From assembly GCA_000026125.1 (NCBI GenBank), contig CU207211.1, forward strand, positions 1,178,001 through 1,242,000: a stretch of DNA of 64,000 nt. Direction: 5' to 3'. The position numbers and the translations under genes were made by a program. The notes below the pieces were generated by a model. The model was not told the origin of the DNA. It worked only from the letters and a program-made list of their open reading frames with translations, and made no database searches. This stretch comes from Herminiimonas arsenicoxydans. Lineage in GTDB: Bacteria; Pseudomonadota; Gammaproteobacteria; Burkholderiales; Burkholderiaceae_D. Below, piece after piece: positions 27,232 to 36,081 of this stretch; within the stretch, counting starts at the first letter, position 1; each line of letters opens with the position of its first letter.

Positions 27232-27603
27232 GTGGATAAAAATTTTAAAACAGATAGCATGAACGAGGTGTTCGAGGAAGTAGCGAATTACTTCTCTCTG
27301 CTGTGCGAACCAACTCGTCTCAAGATTCTTTATGCCGTGTGTAACGGCGAGCGATCGGTTGGCGATATCGTGGCGCAAGTCGAGTCGACGCAAGCCAACG
27401 TATCACGCCAACTTGCCATGCTCTACAGGGCCAAGATTCTTGCGCGCCGCAAGGAAGGCACTCTGGTTTTTTATCGGGTGGATGATGAAAAGACGATTGA
27501 TTTGTGCAAATCGGTTTGTGGGCGCATTGCCATGCAGATCGGCGGTGAATCCATGCTTGCAATGGTGCCGCCTGCTGTAGAGAAAAGACCACAAGTTAAT
27601 TAA
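27232..27603 (+). CDS. ArsR-family repressor, probable sulfur-responsive regulator of sox
   Basis: The 123-residue winged-helix protein (ANYFSLLCEPTRLKILYAVC core, with STQANVSRQLAMLYRAKIL as recognition region) belongs to the ArsR/SmtB family. It has four cysteines: Cys25, Cys37, Cys92 and Cys96. Persulfide-sensing relatives (SqrR, BigR, SoxR of sox loci) use one cysteine near the dimer core and one in the last helix. Cys37 and Cys92 or Cys96 are plausible equivalents. The GTG start at 27232 could be replaced by the ATG at 27259. A palindrome follows between this gene and soxC. Its role as sox repressor is inferred from location. Confidence 0.8.
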   Translation: MDKNFKTDSMNEVFEEVANYFSLLCEPTRLKILYAVCNGERSVGDIVAQVESTQANVSRQLAMLYRAKILARRKEGTLVFYRVDDEKTIDLCKSVCGRIAMQIGGESMLAMVPPAVEKRPQVN

Positions 27604-27647
27604 GCAATCGGGAAAAGGCCTAGTGCTTTTCAGTAATATGCGTTTAT

Positions 27648-27667
27648 AGTTATATGGTCATATAACT
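27648..27667. promoter_or_regulatory. Candidate sox operator
   Basis: AGTTATATG (27648-27656) and CATATAACT (27659-27667) are a perfect inverted repeat with a two-base spacer. It lies 33 bases before the soxC start, where a repressor would cover the promoter. Size and symmetry fit an ArsR dimer. A related site occurs at 25586-25600. Confidence 0.65.
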
Positions 27668-27700
27668 AAATATAAACAGGCTTTAAGCGGGAGACATTGC

Positions 27701-29056
27701 GTGACGAATGACATAAAAAAAACGGGCCGCATAGTGCGGGCACCTGAAAACTTTGTGGATCCTGTACTGGCCCACGACATTACGACCAAGGGATTGAGTG
27801 AGGAGCGGCGTGGTTTTCTGCGCAAGAGTTTTCTCGCAGCTGGAGCGGCAATGGCTGGCGGTGTTCCGTTGGCGCGCGCAGCCATGCCGGACGGCGACCC
27901 TAATATTCTGAATCTGCCCGAGCATTCCATCACGCTGGGTCAACCAGTCGTCACCAATGGCTATGGTGTTCCTTCCAAATATGAAACGAACCTGCTGCGT
28001 CGCGAATCTCCAGGGCTGACTCGCGTAGGCGCAGCATCCGTATCGTTCGCGCCATTGCAGGGTTTGTTCGGCATCATTACGCCGAGCGGTTTGCATTTCG
28101 AACGTCATCATCAGGGTTGGCATGACATTGATCCGAGCAAGCATCGTTTCATGATCAATGGCCTGGTAAAAAATCCCAAGGTGTACACCATGGATGATTT
28201 GATGCGTTTGCCGTCGGTATCGCGCATGCATTTCATCGAATGCGGGGCCAATACCGCGATGGAGTGGGGTAATGTCGCCGTGCCTACCGTGCAGTATTCG
28301 CATGGCATGTTGAGCTGCTGCGAATTCACCGGCGTACCTTTATCGGTGTTGCTGGAAGATTGTGGCTACGACAAGAAGAACGGTAAATTTGTACTCGCCG
28401 AAGGTGCAGACGGCTCGAGCATGACCCGCACCATTTCGATGGATCGCGCATTGGATGATGTGATCGTTGCCTGGGGCATGAATGGTGAAATGCTGCGGCC
28501 GGAAAACGGTTATCCGCTGCGTCTGGTTGTACCGGGCGTGCAAGGCGTGTCGTGGGTCAAATGGCTGCGTCGTATCGAGGTAGGCGACAAGCCTTACGCG
28601 ACCAAAGATGAAGCGATTCACTATATCGATGCAATGCCGGATGGCATGTACCGTCAGTACACATCGATACAGGAATGCAAATCGGTCATCACCACACCGT
28701 CTGCGGGGCAGATGCTGCTGGACAAGGGTTTCTACAACATCACTGGTCTGGCATGGTCGGGTCGCGGCAAGATCAAGCGCGTCGATGTGTCTGTTGATGG
28801 TGGCCGCAACTGGCGTACTGCAAGGCTGGAAGGGCCGGTCAATACCAAGTGCCTGACGCGCTTCAATATCAACTGGGCATGGGACGGTGCGCCCGTCGTA
28901 TTGCAATCGCGCGCGATTGACGATACCGGCTATGTACAGCCGAAGATCAATGAGCTGCGCGAAGTGCGCGGTACACGCTCCATTTATCACAACAATGCGA
29001 TCCAGTCGTGGAAAGTGTCGGAATCAGGCGAGGTGTCGAATGTCCAGGTTTACTAA
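27701..29056 (+). CDS. soxC: Sulfur (sulfane) dehydrogenase molybdenum subunit SoxC
   Basis: SoxC is the sulfite-oxidase-fold molybdenum subunit that, with SoxD, oxidises the sulfane sulfur bound to SoxY. The 451-residue protein has a Tat signal (RRGFLRKSF at 36-44), molybdenum ligand Cys181 in FIECGANTAMEW, and the C-terminal dimer domain ending in SNVQVY. Translation starts at GTG 27701 with GGGAG ahead. It overlaps soxD by 17 bases, giving translational coupling. Confidence 0.95.
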   Translation: MTNDIKKTGRIVRAPENFVDPVLAHDITTKGLSEERRGFLRKSFLAAGAAMAGGVPLARAAMPDGDPNILNLPEHSITLGQPVVTNGYGVPSKYETNLLRRESPGLTRVGAASVSFAPLQGLFGIITPSGLHFERHHQGWHDIDPSKHRFMINGLVKNPKVYTMDDLMRLPSVSRMHFIECGANTAMEWGNVAVPTVQYSHGMLSCCEFTGVPLSVLLEDCGYDKKNGKFVLAEGADGSSMTRTISMDRALDDVIVAWGMNGEMLRPENGYPLRLVVPGVQGVSWVKWLRRIEVGDKPYATKDEAIHYIDAMPDGMYRQYTSIQECKSVITTPSAGQMLLDKGFYNITGLAWSGRGKIKRVDVSVDGGRNWRTARLEGPVNTKCLTRFNINWAWDGAPVVLQSRAIDDTGYVQPKINELREVRGTRSIYHNNAIQSWKVSESGEVSNVQVY

Positions 29057-30119
29057 AACCGTCGTCGCGCTGGCACTGGTCGCGACCGGTGCCATTGCAT
29101 GTGCGCAAACTGCTTATCCGCATATCGGCCGCACGGCGACCGAGAAGGAAATTGCCGCGTGGGATATCGATGTGCGTCCCGATTTCAAGGGCTTGCCGAA
29201 AGGGTCGGGCACCGTCAGCAAGGGCATGGAAGTGTGGGAGGGGAAGTGCGCATCCTGTCACGGTACTTTCGGCGAGTCCAACGAAGTGTTCACGCCTATC
29301 GTTGGCGGCACCACGAAGGAAGATGTCAAGACGGGACGCGTTGCTGCATTGGCTACCAACAAGCAGCCGCAACGCACCACGATGATGAAGGTTGCGACCG
29401 TATCGACCTTGTGGGATTACATCAATCGCGCCATGCCATGGACGGCACCGAAGTCGCTGACGACAGAAGAAGTCTACGCGGTGACAGCCTATATCCTGAA
29501 TATGTCGGAAGTCTTGCCGGACGACTTTACCCTGTCGGACAAGAACATCGCTGAAGTGCAAAAACTCATGCCGAATCGTAACGGCATGACGCAAAAGCAC
29601 GGCATGTGGGATGTCAAAGGCAAGCCGGATGTGAAGAGTGTTGCATGCATGAAGGATTGTCAGGTCAGCGGCGATATTCGTTCGTCCTTGCCCGAGCCGT
29701 CCAGAAATGCACACGGCAATATTCAGGAGCAGAACCGCAGTTTCGGTGAAGTGCGTGGCGTGAATACGACTGTGCCTGCATCAACGACGCCGATTTCCTC
29801 TGCAACGCGCAAGTCTGTTGTGGCAACTGCTGCAACTACAGCACCTGCAGAAGCTGCAGCCAAGCCCAAGGCCCTGGGTTTGGCAAAGCAATATGCCTGC
29901 ATCGCCTGTCATGGCGTCAGCAACAAGATAGTGGGGCCCGGATTCAATGAAATCGCTGCCAAATACAAGGGCGATTCTGCTGCTGCAACCACCTTGTTTG
30001 ACAAGGTGAAGAATGGCAGCAGCGGTGCCTGGGGACCAGTGCCTATGCCTGGTCAGGCGCATGTCAAGGATGAAGATGTGAAGACCCTGGTGAGCTGGAT
30101 ACTGTCAGGCGCCAAGTAA
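29040..30119 (+). CDS. soxD: SoxD, diheme cytochrome c subunit of sulfur dehydrogenase
   Basis: The 359-residue protein has a signal peptide cut near ACA/QT and two c-type heme sites: CASCH at 70-74, and CIACH in the C-terminal domain after an Ala/Thr-rich linker (about residues 240-275). SoxD takes electrons from SoxC and passes them to the respiratory chain. The start at 29040 lies inside the end of soxC; a longer reading upstream has no signal peptide and is rejected. Two additional cysteines (VACMKDC) may form a disulfide. Confidence 0.93.
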   Translation: MSRFTKTVVALALVATGAIACAQTAYPHIGRTATEKEIAAWDIDVRPDFKGLPKGSGTVSKGMEVWEGKCASCHGTFGESNEVFTPIVGGTTKEDVKTGRVAALATNKQPQRTTMMKVATVSTLWDYINRAMPWTAPKSLTTEEVYAVTAYILNMSEVLPDDFTLSDKNIAEVQKLMPNRNGMTQKHGMWDVKGKPDVKSVACMKDCQVSGDIRSSLPEPSRNAHGNIQEQNRSFGEVRGVNTTVPASTTPISSATRKSVVATAATTAPAEAAAKPKALGLAKQYACIACHGVSNKIVGPGFNEIAAKYKGDSAAATTLFDKVKNGSSGAWGPVPMPGQAHVKDEDVKTLVSWILSGAK

Positions 30120-30230
30120 GAAGAGGCTGCTACGGCAGCAGTAACGAAAATGTTGGAATGAAGTTGTGAATGCGCAGTGCGTAATGGCCGCGTAAAAGTG
30201 GAAGTAATAAATCAATAATCAGGAGACAGT

Positions 30231-30665
30231 ATGAACAAAGTAGTACCAGCCATTTTATTAGCGTTATTTTCCATCGGCGCATCGGCTGCTGAACATCAGA
30301 TCAAGATGGTCAATAGTGGCAAGGACGGCATCATGGCTTTCGAGCCGGCCTTTCTCAAAGTTGCGAAAGGTGATACGGTCAAGTTCATCAAGGTCGACGC
30401 GTCGCACAACAGTGCTTCCGTTGTTGTGCCTGCGGGTGCAGCTGCCTGGAAGGGCAAGATGGATGAAGAAATCTCGATTCCTCTCACCCAGGAAGGTGTG
30501 TACGTCTATATCTGCGATCCGCACAAAACCATGGGCATGGCCGGCGTCATTCAAGTCGGAAATGCTACCAATCTGGATGCAGCAAAACAGGAATCCGAAA
30601 AACTATCGAAGAGCTTTGTCATGAACAAGGATCGCCTTTCCAAGGCGCTTGCGCAGGTAAAGTAA
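30231..30665 (+). CDS. Pseudoazurin
   Basis: This 144-residue periplasmic blue copper protein has a signal peptide to residue 20 and type 1 copper ligands His59, Cys95, His98 and Met103 in the Cys-x2-His-x4-Met spacing of pseudoazurins. The N-terminal motif IMAFEPAFLKVAKGDTVKFI is typical. The final 35 residues after GVIQVG are helical and longer than minimal. It lies between soxD and soxY in the same direction, so it probably carries electrons from SoxCD or SoxAX to an oxidase or reductase. That partner is not in the window. Confidence 0.9.
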   Translation: MNKVVPAILLALFSIGASAAEHQIKMVNSGKDGIMAFEPAFLKVAKGDTVKFIKVDASHNSASVVVPAGAAAWKGKMDEEISIPLTQEGVYVYICDPHKTMGMAGVIQVGNATNLDAAKQESEKLSKSFVMNKDRLSKALAQVK

Positions 30666-30722
30666 TTTGTTGCATTGCCGTTGAGAATATGACGGCTTTA
30701 TTTTTATAAAGAGGAGAAGTAT

Positions 30723-31184
30723 ATGAATCAGAGTCGACGTGACGCGCTGCGTATAGCAACGGTACTCGGGCTGGCAATCACGGCTGGCATCTTGAAGCCA
30801 ACTGATGTCTTCGCAGCAGACTGGAAGTCTGGCGGTTTCGATGCGAAGTCGCTGCCGGAAACACTGAAGGCACTGGGTGCAAGTGGTGCGCAGATCAGCA
30901 CCGACATCGCCGTCAACGGACCGGACATTGCAGAAAACGGCGCAGTCGTGCCGGTGTCCGTCACCAGCAAGGCAGCAAAAACGGAATTCATGGCGATCCT
31001 GGTCGAAAAGAATCCGAACCCGCTGTCGGCGAGCTTCACCATTCCGGAAGGCACAGAACCAACCGTCAGTACACGCGTAAAAATGGGCGGAACGTCGAAT
31101 GTGCACGCATTGGTCAAGGCTGATGGAAAGTGGCTGATCGCAAGTAAAGAGATCAAAGTCACCCTTGGTGGTTGCGGCGGTTAA
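30723..31184 (+). CDS. soxY: SoxY, thiosulfate-carrier subunit
   Basis: SoxY carries the sulfur intermediate on a C-terminal cysteine. This 153-residue protein ends in TLGGCGG, with the swinging Cys151 two residues from the end, as in characterised SoxY. A Tat signal (RRDALRI at 5-11, cleaved near FAA) allows export of the folded SoxYZ pair. GAGGAG precedes the ATG. soxZ follows after 47 bases. Confidence 0.96.
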   Translation: MNQSRRDALRIATVLGLAITAGILKPTDVFAADWKSGGFDAKSLPETLKALGASGAQISTDIAVNGPDIAENGAVVPVSVTSKAAKTEFMAILVEKNPNPLSASFTIPEGTEPTVSTRVKMGGTSNVHALVKADGKWLIASKEIKVTLGGCGG

Positions 31185-31231
31185 TCGACTGTTGTTCAGC
31201 ACCTGTTCATAACAATTTTGAGGGGAATATT

Positions 31232-31543
31232 ATGGGAAATCCGATGCGCATTCGCGCCAGTGCAAGTGGCGACGTCGTCGAAGTGAAGGTTTTGATGCGT
31301 CACGATATGGAAACCGGTCAACGCAAGGATGCAGCCGGTGCCGCCATTCCTGCGCACTTTATCCAGACGCTGGTTGCCAAATGCAACGACAAGGTTGTTC
31401 TCGACAGCCTGATGGGTACATCGATATCGAAAGATCCATTCCTGTCGTTCAAATTCAAAGGTGGCGCAAAAGGTGACAAGGTCACTATAACGTGGACTGA
31501 CAACACCGGAGATAGCCGTACCGACGAAACAGTCGTTTCGTAG
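31232..31543 (+). CDS. soxZ: SoxZ, SoxY partner
   Basis: The 103-residue protein is the signal-less partner of SoxY, exported with it as a complex. The beta-sandwich sequence begins MGNPMRIRASASGDVVEVKV and keeps the MRHDMETG motif. The start at 31232 with GAGGGG ahead is preferred over longer readings. The gene continues the sox operon. Confidence 0.95.
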   Translation: MGNPMRIRASASGDVVEVKVLMRHDMETGQRKDAAGAAIPAHFIQTLVAKCNDKVVLDSLMGTSISKDPFLSFKFKGGAKGDKVTITWTDNTGDSRTDETVVS

Positions 31544-31627
31544 GATTGGTAAGGGACGCATGACACTGTCATGCGATCCATATCCGCAATGTGGCAAAGA
31601 CCACATCAGTTAATTTAAGGAGACGTT

Positions 31628-32425
31628 ATGAAATGCATAGGCTATTTTCTTGCCGCGCTTGCCTTTGGCGCAACTTCGTATGCCACAGCCGATTCAAGTG
31701 ACGAGATCGCAAAATACCGTCAGTTACTGGCCGATGGCAATCCAGCAGAATTGTGGGAAATGCGAGGGGAGGAGTTGTGGAAAACGAAAGCAGGTCCGAA
31801 GAACGCCACCCTTGAACAATGTGACCTTGGCAAAGGTCCCGGTGTCGTCAAGGGAGCTTATGCTGAACTGCCCAGGTATTTCAAGGATGTAAACAAGGTC
31901 ATGGATCTTGAGCAGCGCCTGGTGCATTGCCGCATGACCTTGCAGGGTCTGACGCTCGCACAGGCGACCGCCGTTCCCTTTGGCGCTGCAGGCAAGCCAT
32001 CGCTGATCGAGCCTATGGTTGCCTACATCACCGCAGAATCGCGCGGTATCAAGATGTCAGTGCCGCTGTCGCATCCGGAAGAAAAGCGTGCATATGAAAT
32101 CGGCAAGAAGGTTTTCTTCTACCGAGGCGGCTCTCATGATTTCGCCTGTGCTACCTGCCATGCGACCGACAAACAGCGCATTCGCTTGCAGGATCTGCCT
32201 AATTTGCTCAACAAGAGCGATGCACAGGCAGCTTATGCAACCTGGCCGGCTTATCGCGTCTCGCAAGGCGAGGTGCGTACGATGCAGCATCGTCTCAACG
32301 ACTGTTTCCGGCAGCAACGCTTCCCGGAGCCGGTATATGGTTCAGACCTGATTACAGCCGTGACCATGTTTTTGGCGAAGAGTGCCGAAGGTGGCGTCTA
32401 TAACGGCCCAGCGCTGAAACGATAA
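31628..32425 (+). CDS. soxA: SoxA, cytochrome c subunit that attaches thiosulfate to SoxY
   Basis: SoxA with SoxX forms the c-type cytochrome that joins thiosulfate to SoxYZ. The 265-residue protein has a signal peptide to about residue 21 and one heme-binding motif, CATCH at 174-178, with the heme-ligand and active Cys226 in RLNDCFRQQ. Cys65 and Cys101 sit where the first heme site of diheme SoxA would be and probably form a disulfide, so this is a monoheme type. It precedes soxX by 11 bases. Confidence 0.95.
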   Translation: MKCIGYFLAALAFGATSYATADSSDEIAKYRQLLADGNPAELWEMRGEELWKTKAGPKNATLEQCDLGKGPGVVKGAYAELPRYFKDVNKVMDLEQRLVHCRMTLQGLTLAQATAVPFGAAGKPSLIEPMVAYITAESRGIKMSVPLSHPEEKRAYEIGKKVFFYRGGSHDFACATCHATDKQRIRLQDLPNLLNKSDAQAAYATWPAYRVSQGEVRTMQHRLNDCFRQQRFPEPVYGSDLITAVTMFLAKSAEGGVYNGPALKR

Positions 32426-32436
32426 GGGAGATGATC

Positions 32437-33051
32437 ATGAAAAAAATAGCTATCGTATTGACAGTCGCGGCGACCATTGCCGGGTGCGCCACCATGACGG
32501 CCGAAACCGATTACGGCAAGGCGGCCATCGCCATGATGAAGTCGGACTTCAAATCCAAGGGCCCCGCAACCCTGGAGCGTGTTCTCAAACAGGACGAGGC
32601 GCAGGCGCTGTGCAGCGAATATCCGAGCGACGTGCCGAAAGACAAGGCTGCAGCACTGGAAGCTTCTCAACTGAAAACGATCAAATATCCGGCCGATGGA
32701 AAATATCTGGGCAACTGGAAAGAAGGCGAGAAAGTTGCGCAGAATGGCCGCGGTATGCAATCGTCCGACAAGGTCGGCAGTGTGAACGGCGGTAACTGCT
32801 ATGCCTGTCACCAGATCAGCAAAGAGGAAATTTCTTTCGGCAATATCGGCCCTTCGCTGTATCAGTACGGCAAGCTTCGCGGTCAAAGCGAAGACATGAT
32901 GAAATATACCTGGGCCAAGATTTATAACGCACAGGCTTTCACTGCATGTTCCAACATGCCGCGTTTTGGTCATAACGGTATCCTGGAAGAAAAGCAGATC
33001 AAGGACGTAATGGCCTTGTTGCTTGATCCGGCTTCGCCTGTTAACAAGTAA
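32437..33051 (+). CDS. soxX: SoxX, monoheme cytochrome c, possible lipoprotein
   Basis: The 204-residue protein has the heme motif CYACH at 121-125 and a distal-ligand Met in ACSNMPRFG. The ATG at 32437 is preferred over 32431, because AGGGAG then has proper spacing. The signal peptide ends TIAGC, a lipobox with Cys17, so SoxX may be anchored. It is longer than minimal SoxX (about 120 residues), with an N-terminal extension containing Cys59. A strong terminator follows at 33060. Confidence 0.93.
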   Translation: MKKIAIVLTVAATIAGCATMTAETDYGKAAIAMMKSDFKSKGPATLERVLKQDEAQALCSEYPSDVPKDKAAALEASQLKTIKYPADGKYLGNWKEGEKVAQNGRGMQSSDKVGSVNGGNCYACHQISKEEISFGNIGPSLYQYGKLRGQSEDMMKYTWAKIYNAQAFTACSNMPRFGHNGILEEKQIKDVMALLLDPASPVNK

Positions 33052-33059
33052 TACGATCA

Positions 33060-33108
33060 GAGCATCGAAGCGCACAGTGAAGTAGTGCGTCTTCGATGCT
33101 CATTTTTT
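33060..33108 (+). terminator. Strong terminator between soxX and soxB
   Basis: GAGCATCGAAG (33060-33070) pairs with CTTCGATGCTC (33091-33101), extended inward by GCAC/GTGC, and a run of T follows. It splits the cluster into two transcription units unless read-through occurs. Confidence 0.9.
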
Positions 33109-33178
33109 TGCCCTTATTCATCGCTTGCGCACAGCAATAACGGTGTAATTATTTACCGAACAAAATCAGAGGAACAAT

Positions 33179-34897
33179 ATGGGTTTGAATCGTCGCGAAT
33201 TTATTCAGGTCATGGGTATTGCTGCTGCGGGCGGTATGCTGCTCGACGCAAAGGGCGCATTGGCAGCACCGTCTGCAGCCAAGCTCTACGACGTACCACG
33301 CTTCGGTAATGTCCATTTACTACACTTCACCGATTGCCACGCGCAATTGAAGCCGATCTATTTCCGCGAACCGAATGTCAATCTTGGCATCGGCGACGCC
33401 ATCGGCCGCATGCCGCATCTGGTCGGTGAAAAATTACTCAAACAAGTCGGTCTCAAACCGAATACGCCGGAAGCGTATGCGTTTTCCTATCTGAATTTCG
33501 AAAAGGCAGCGCAAACCTATGGCAAGGTGGGCGGCTTCGCACATCTCTCCACATTGGTCAAGCGCATGAAAGCAGGCCGTCCCGGTGCTTTGCTGCTGGA
33601 CGGCGGCGATACCTGGCAGGGTTCGGCGACCGCCTTGTGGACCAATGGTCAGGACATGGTTGACGCCTGTCTGGAACTCGGCGTCGATGTGATGACGGCT
33701 CATTGGGAAATGACGCTGGGCGACAAGCGCGTGAAGGAAATCGTCGAGAAGGATTTCAAGGGCAAGGTCGATTTCGTTGCGCAGAATATCAAGACTACCG
33801 ATTTTGGCGATCCGGTGTTTCCGCCCTACGTTCTGAAGGAAATGAATGGTGTGCAGATTGCGATTATCGGTCAGGCCTTCCCGTATACGCCCATCGCCAA
33901 TCCACGTTACCTGGTGCCTGAATGGAGTTTCGGCATTCAGGAAGAAAACATGCAGGCAATGGTGGACGAGGCGCGCAGTAAAGGTGCCAAGGTTGTCGTC
34001 GTGCTGTCGCATAACGGCATGGACGTCGATCTCAAGATGGCGTCGCGCGTGCGCGGCATCGATGCAATTATGGGCGGCCACACGCATGACGGTATACCGG
34101 CTCCGGTGATTGTTTCTAATCCTGGCGGCAAGACGCTGGTGACCAACGCAGGAAGTAATAGCAAATTCCTCGGCGTGCTCGATTTCGATGTGCGTGGTGG
34201 CAAGGTACAAGGTTATAAATATCGTTTGTTGCCGGTGTTCTCCAATTTTCTGCCGGCCGACAAGAATATGGATGCACTGATCACGAAGATACGTGCGCCG
34301 TATGAATCCAAACTCAATGAAAAACTCGCGATGACGGAAGGTACCTTGTACCGCCGTGGCAATTTCAACGGCACCTTCGACCAATTGATCGTCGATGCCC
34401 TGATGGATGTTAAAGGTGCAGACATCGCTTTCTCCCCAGGTTTTCGCTGGGGCACTTCGCTGTTGCCGGACAGTCCTATCCTGATGGAGCATCTGATGGA
34501 TCAGACGGCAACTACATATTCCTACACGACGCTGTCGGACATGAGTGGCGAGACAATCAAGACCATTCTCGAAGATGTAGCCGACAATCTGTTCAATCCG
34601 GATCCGTATTACCAGCAGGGTGGTGACATGGTGCGCGTTGGTGGCATGTCGTACACGATTGCACCAAAAGAAAAAATGGGGGCTCGTATCCAGGACATGC
34701 GCCTGGATGGCAAACTGATCGATGCGAGTAAAACCTACAAGGTCGCCGGATGGGCGCCGGTTGCCGAGGGTGCAAGCGGCGAACCGGTATGGGACGTTGT
34801 TGCGCAGTGGTTGCGCACCAATAAGACTGTCACGCCACGCAAGCTCAACACACCGCGCATCATAGGCATGGATGGCAATCCGGGCATCGCTTCCTGA
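33179..34897 (+). CDS. soxB: SoxB, thiosulfohydrolase
   Basis: SoxB hydrolyses sulfate from the SoxY-bound sulfur and is a di-manganese enzyme of the 5'-nucleotidase/calcineurin family. The 572-residue protein has a Tat signal (RREFIQ), the metal motifs TDCHAQLKP with Asp52 and His54, LLLDGGDTWQGSA, TAHWEMTLG and GGHTHDG. The ATG at 33179 has GAGGAA ahead. It starts a second unit after the terminator, followed by the rhodanese gene 16 bases on. Confidence 0.96.
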   Translation: MGLNRREFIQVMGIAAAGGMLLDAKGALAAPSAAKLYDVPRFGNVHLLHFTDCHAQLKPIYFREPNVNLGIGDAIGRMPHLVGEKLLKQVGLKPNTPEAYAFSYLNFEKAAQTYGKVGGFAHLSTLVKRMKAGRPGALLLDGGDTWQGSATALWTNGQDMVDACLELGVDVMTAHWEMTLGDKRVKEIVEKDFKGKVDFVAQNIKTTDFGDPVFPPYVLKEMNGVQIAIIGQAFPYTPIANPRYLVPEWSFGIQEENMQAMVDEARSKGAKVVVVLSHNGMDVDLKMASRVRGIDAIMGGHTHDGIPAPVIVSNPGGKTLVTNAGSNSKFLGVLDFDVRGGKVQGYKYRLLPVFSNFLPADKNMDALITKIRAPYESKLNEKLAMTEGTLYRRGNFNGTFDQLIVDALMDVKGADIAFSPGFRWGTSLLPDSPILMEHLMDQTATTYSYTTLSDMSGETIKTILEDVADNLFNPDPYYQQGGDMVRVGGMSYTIAPKEKMGARIQDMRLDGKLIDASKTYKVAGWAPVAEGASGEPVWDVVAQWLRTNKTVTPRKLNTPRIIGMDGNPGIAS

Positions 34898-34913
34898 ACG
34901 GATAAAAAATAAT

Positions 34914-35498
34914 ATGAAAAAAATCCTTTCCCTGATTGCCTGTTGTCTCGTGTGCCTGCCGGCGCTTGCTTTTGATGCGGCCAAGGTGCCGGCAGCGAAA
35001 CAGTCCAAAGCCGGCAAGTATCTGGATGCGGTAGAAGCCAATACATTGAAAAGCCAGTTGGGCGCAAAAGCCTATTTTGTCGATGTGCGTACACGAGGAG
35101 AAGTGTCGTATGTCGGCATGGCGACACCGGTCGATGCAAATATTCCATATGTAGAACATCCGTACGACGCTCCGTGGGACGATAAAAACGCGCGATTTAA
35201 ATTGGACGTCAATAGTGATTTCGCTCCTGAACTGGCGCGTCGCATGGAACAGGCGGGCATGGGCAAGGACGACACGGTCATCCTGATTTGCCGTTCCGGC
35301 GATCGCAGTGCGCGTGCCGCCAATTTGTTAGCTGATCTCGGCTACACCAAGGTGTATACGGTAGTGGACGGCTTCGAGGGTGATGTGGCCAAGGATGGAC
35401 CACGTGCCGGCGAACGGGCAGTCAACGGATGGAAAAATTCCGGCCTGCCCTGGAGTTTCAAGCTTGAGAAAAGCAAGATGTACTTTCCGAAATTCTGA
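34914..35498 (+). CDS. Exported rhodanese-like sulfurtransferase
   Basis: This 194-residue protein has a signal peptide ending near ALA/FD and a single rhodanese domain with active Cys126 in the loop CRSGDRSA. It also shows AYFVDVRTRGEV. Rhodaneses move sulfane sulfur between acceptors. Placed directly after soxB, it may act on periplasmic sulfur intermediates. Loop CRSGDRS has six residues after the cysteine, as in thiosulfate-sulfurtransferase-type enzymes. Confidence 0.88.
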   Translation: MKKILSLIACCLVCLPALAFDAAKVPAAKQSKAGKYLDAVEANTLKSQLGAKAYFVDVRTRGEVSYVGMATPVDANIPYVEHPYDAPWDDKNARFKLDVNSDFAPELARRMEQAGMGKDDTVILICRSGDRSARAANLLADLGYTKVYTVVDGFEGDVAKDGPRAGERAVNGWKNSGLPWSFKLEKSKMYFPKF

Positions 35499-35541
35499 AG
35501 CATGCAGACGGGTGCTGATTCTTTCTTAAAACCCTTTCAGG

Positions 35542-36081
35542 ATGTCTGTCATGCATAAGCTGCTGCAATCGTTTTGCCTGATTGTGTGCATACTTTCGGG
35601 CACGGGTCTGATGGCCGGTCACGCGCAAGGGGCAGAAACAAAGCTCGGCGTGGTACCGCCATTGGCCGATCTGGGACGTGACGGAGAGAGAGCCAGGCTT
35701 GAAAAAAAGCCTCTCATTCTCTTCTTCTCGATGCCGGATTGTTCTTACTGCAAAGTGGTGCGGCAAAACTATCTTGCTCCTTTGCTGCGCAATCACGTCG
35801 TCAAGAATCGTCCTCTCATTCGCGAGGTAGACATGACGAGCCTGAAAGAGGTGAAGGATTTCGATCGTAGCCTGACAACGCAGCGTGATGTGGCAAAGCG
35901 CTTCAACGTACATGCTGCGCCCACCGTGCTGTTCATGGACGCGCATGGCGAGCTGCTCACCGCACCTATAGTGGGGGGCGATATTGCAGGCTTGTACGGC
36001 GGCTATCTAGACAATGCATTTGCCGAGTCGGCCAGTAAACTGGCGGAGAAGCCGGATAACAAGAAGGGTCAGCATCCATGA
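35542..36081 (+). CDS. soxW: SoxW-type periplasmic thioredoxin
   Basis: The 179-residue protein has a signal peptide (about 30 residues) and a thioredoxin fold with active-site Cys67 and Cys70 (PDCSYCKVV) and the cis-proline in HAAPTVLF. SoxW keeps Sox cysteines reduced and usually gets electrons from a CcdA-like SoxV, which is not seen here. The start may be 35542 or the Met three codons later. The 3' end overlaps the following gene by four bases. Confidence 0.85.
   Translation: MSVMHKLLQSFCLIVCILSGTGLMAGHAQGAETKLGVVPPLADLGRDGERARLEKKPLILFFSMPDCSYCKVVRQNYLAPLLRNHVVKNRPLIREVDMTSLKEVKDFDRSLTTQRDVAKRFNVHAAPTVLFMDAHGELLTAPIVGGDIAGLYGGYLDNAFAESASKLAEKPDNKKGQHP

Noticed and set aside
33434..35041. 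Long open frame antisense to soxB and the rhodanese gene
   Set aside because: SoxB is unmistakable on the plus strand; the antisense frame has no domain or ribosome site.
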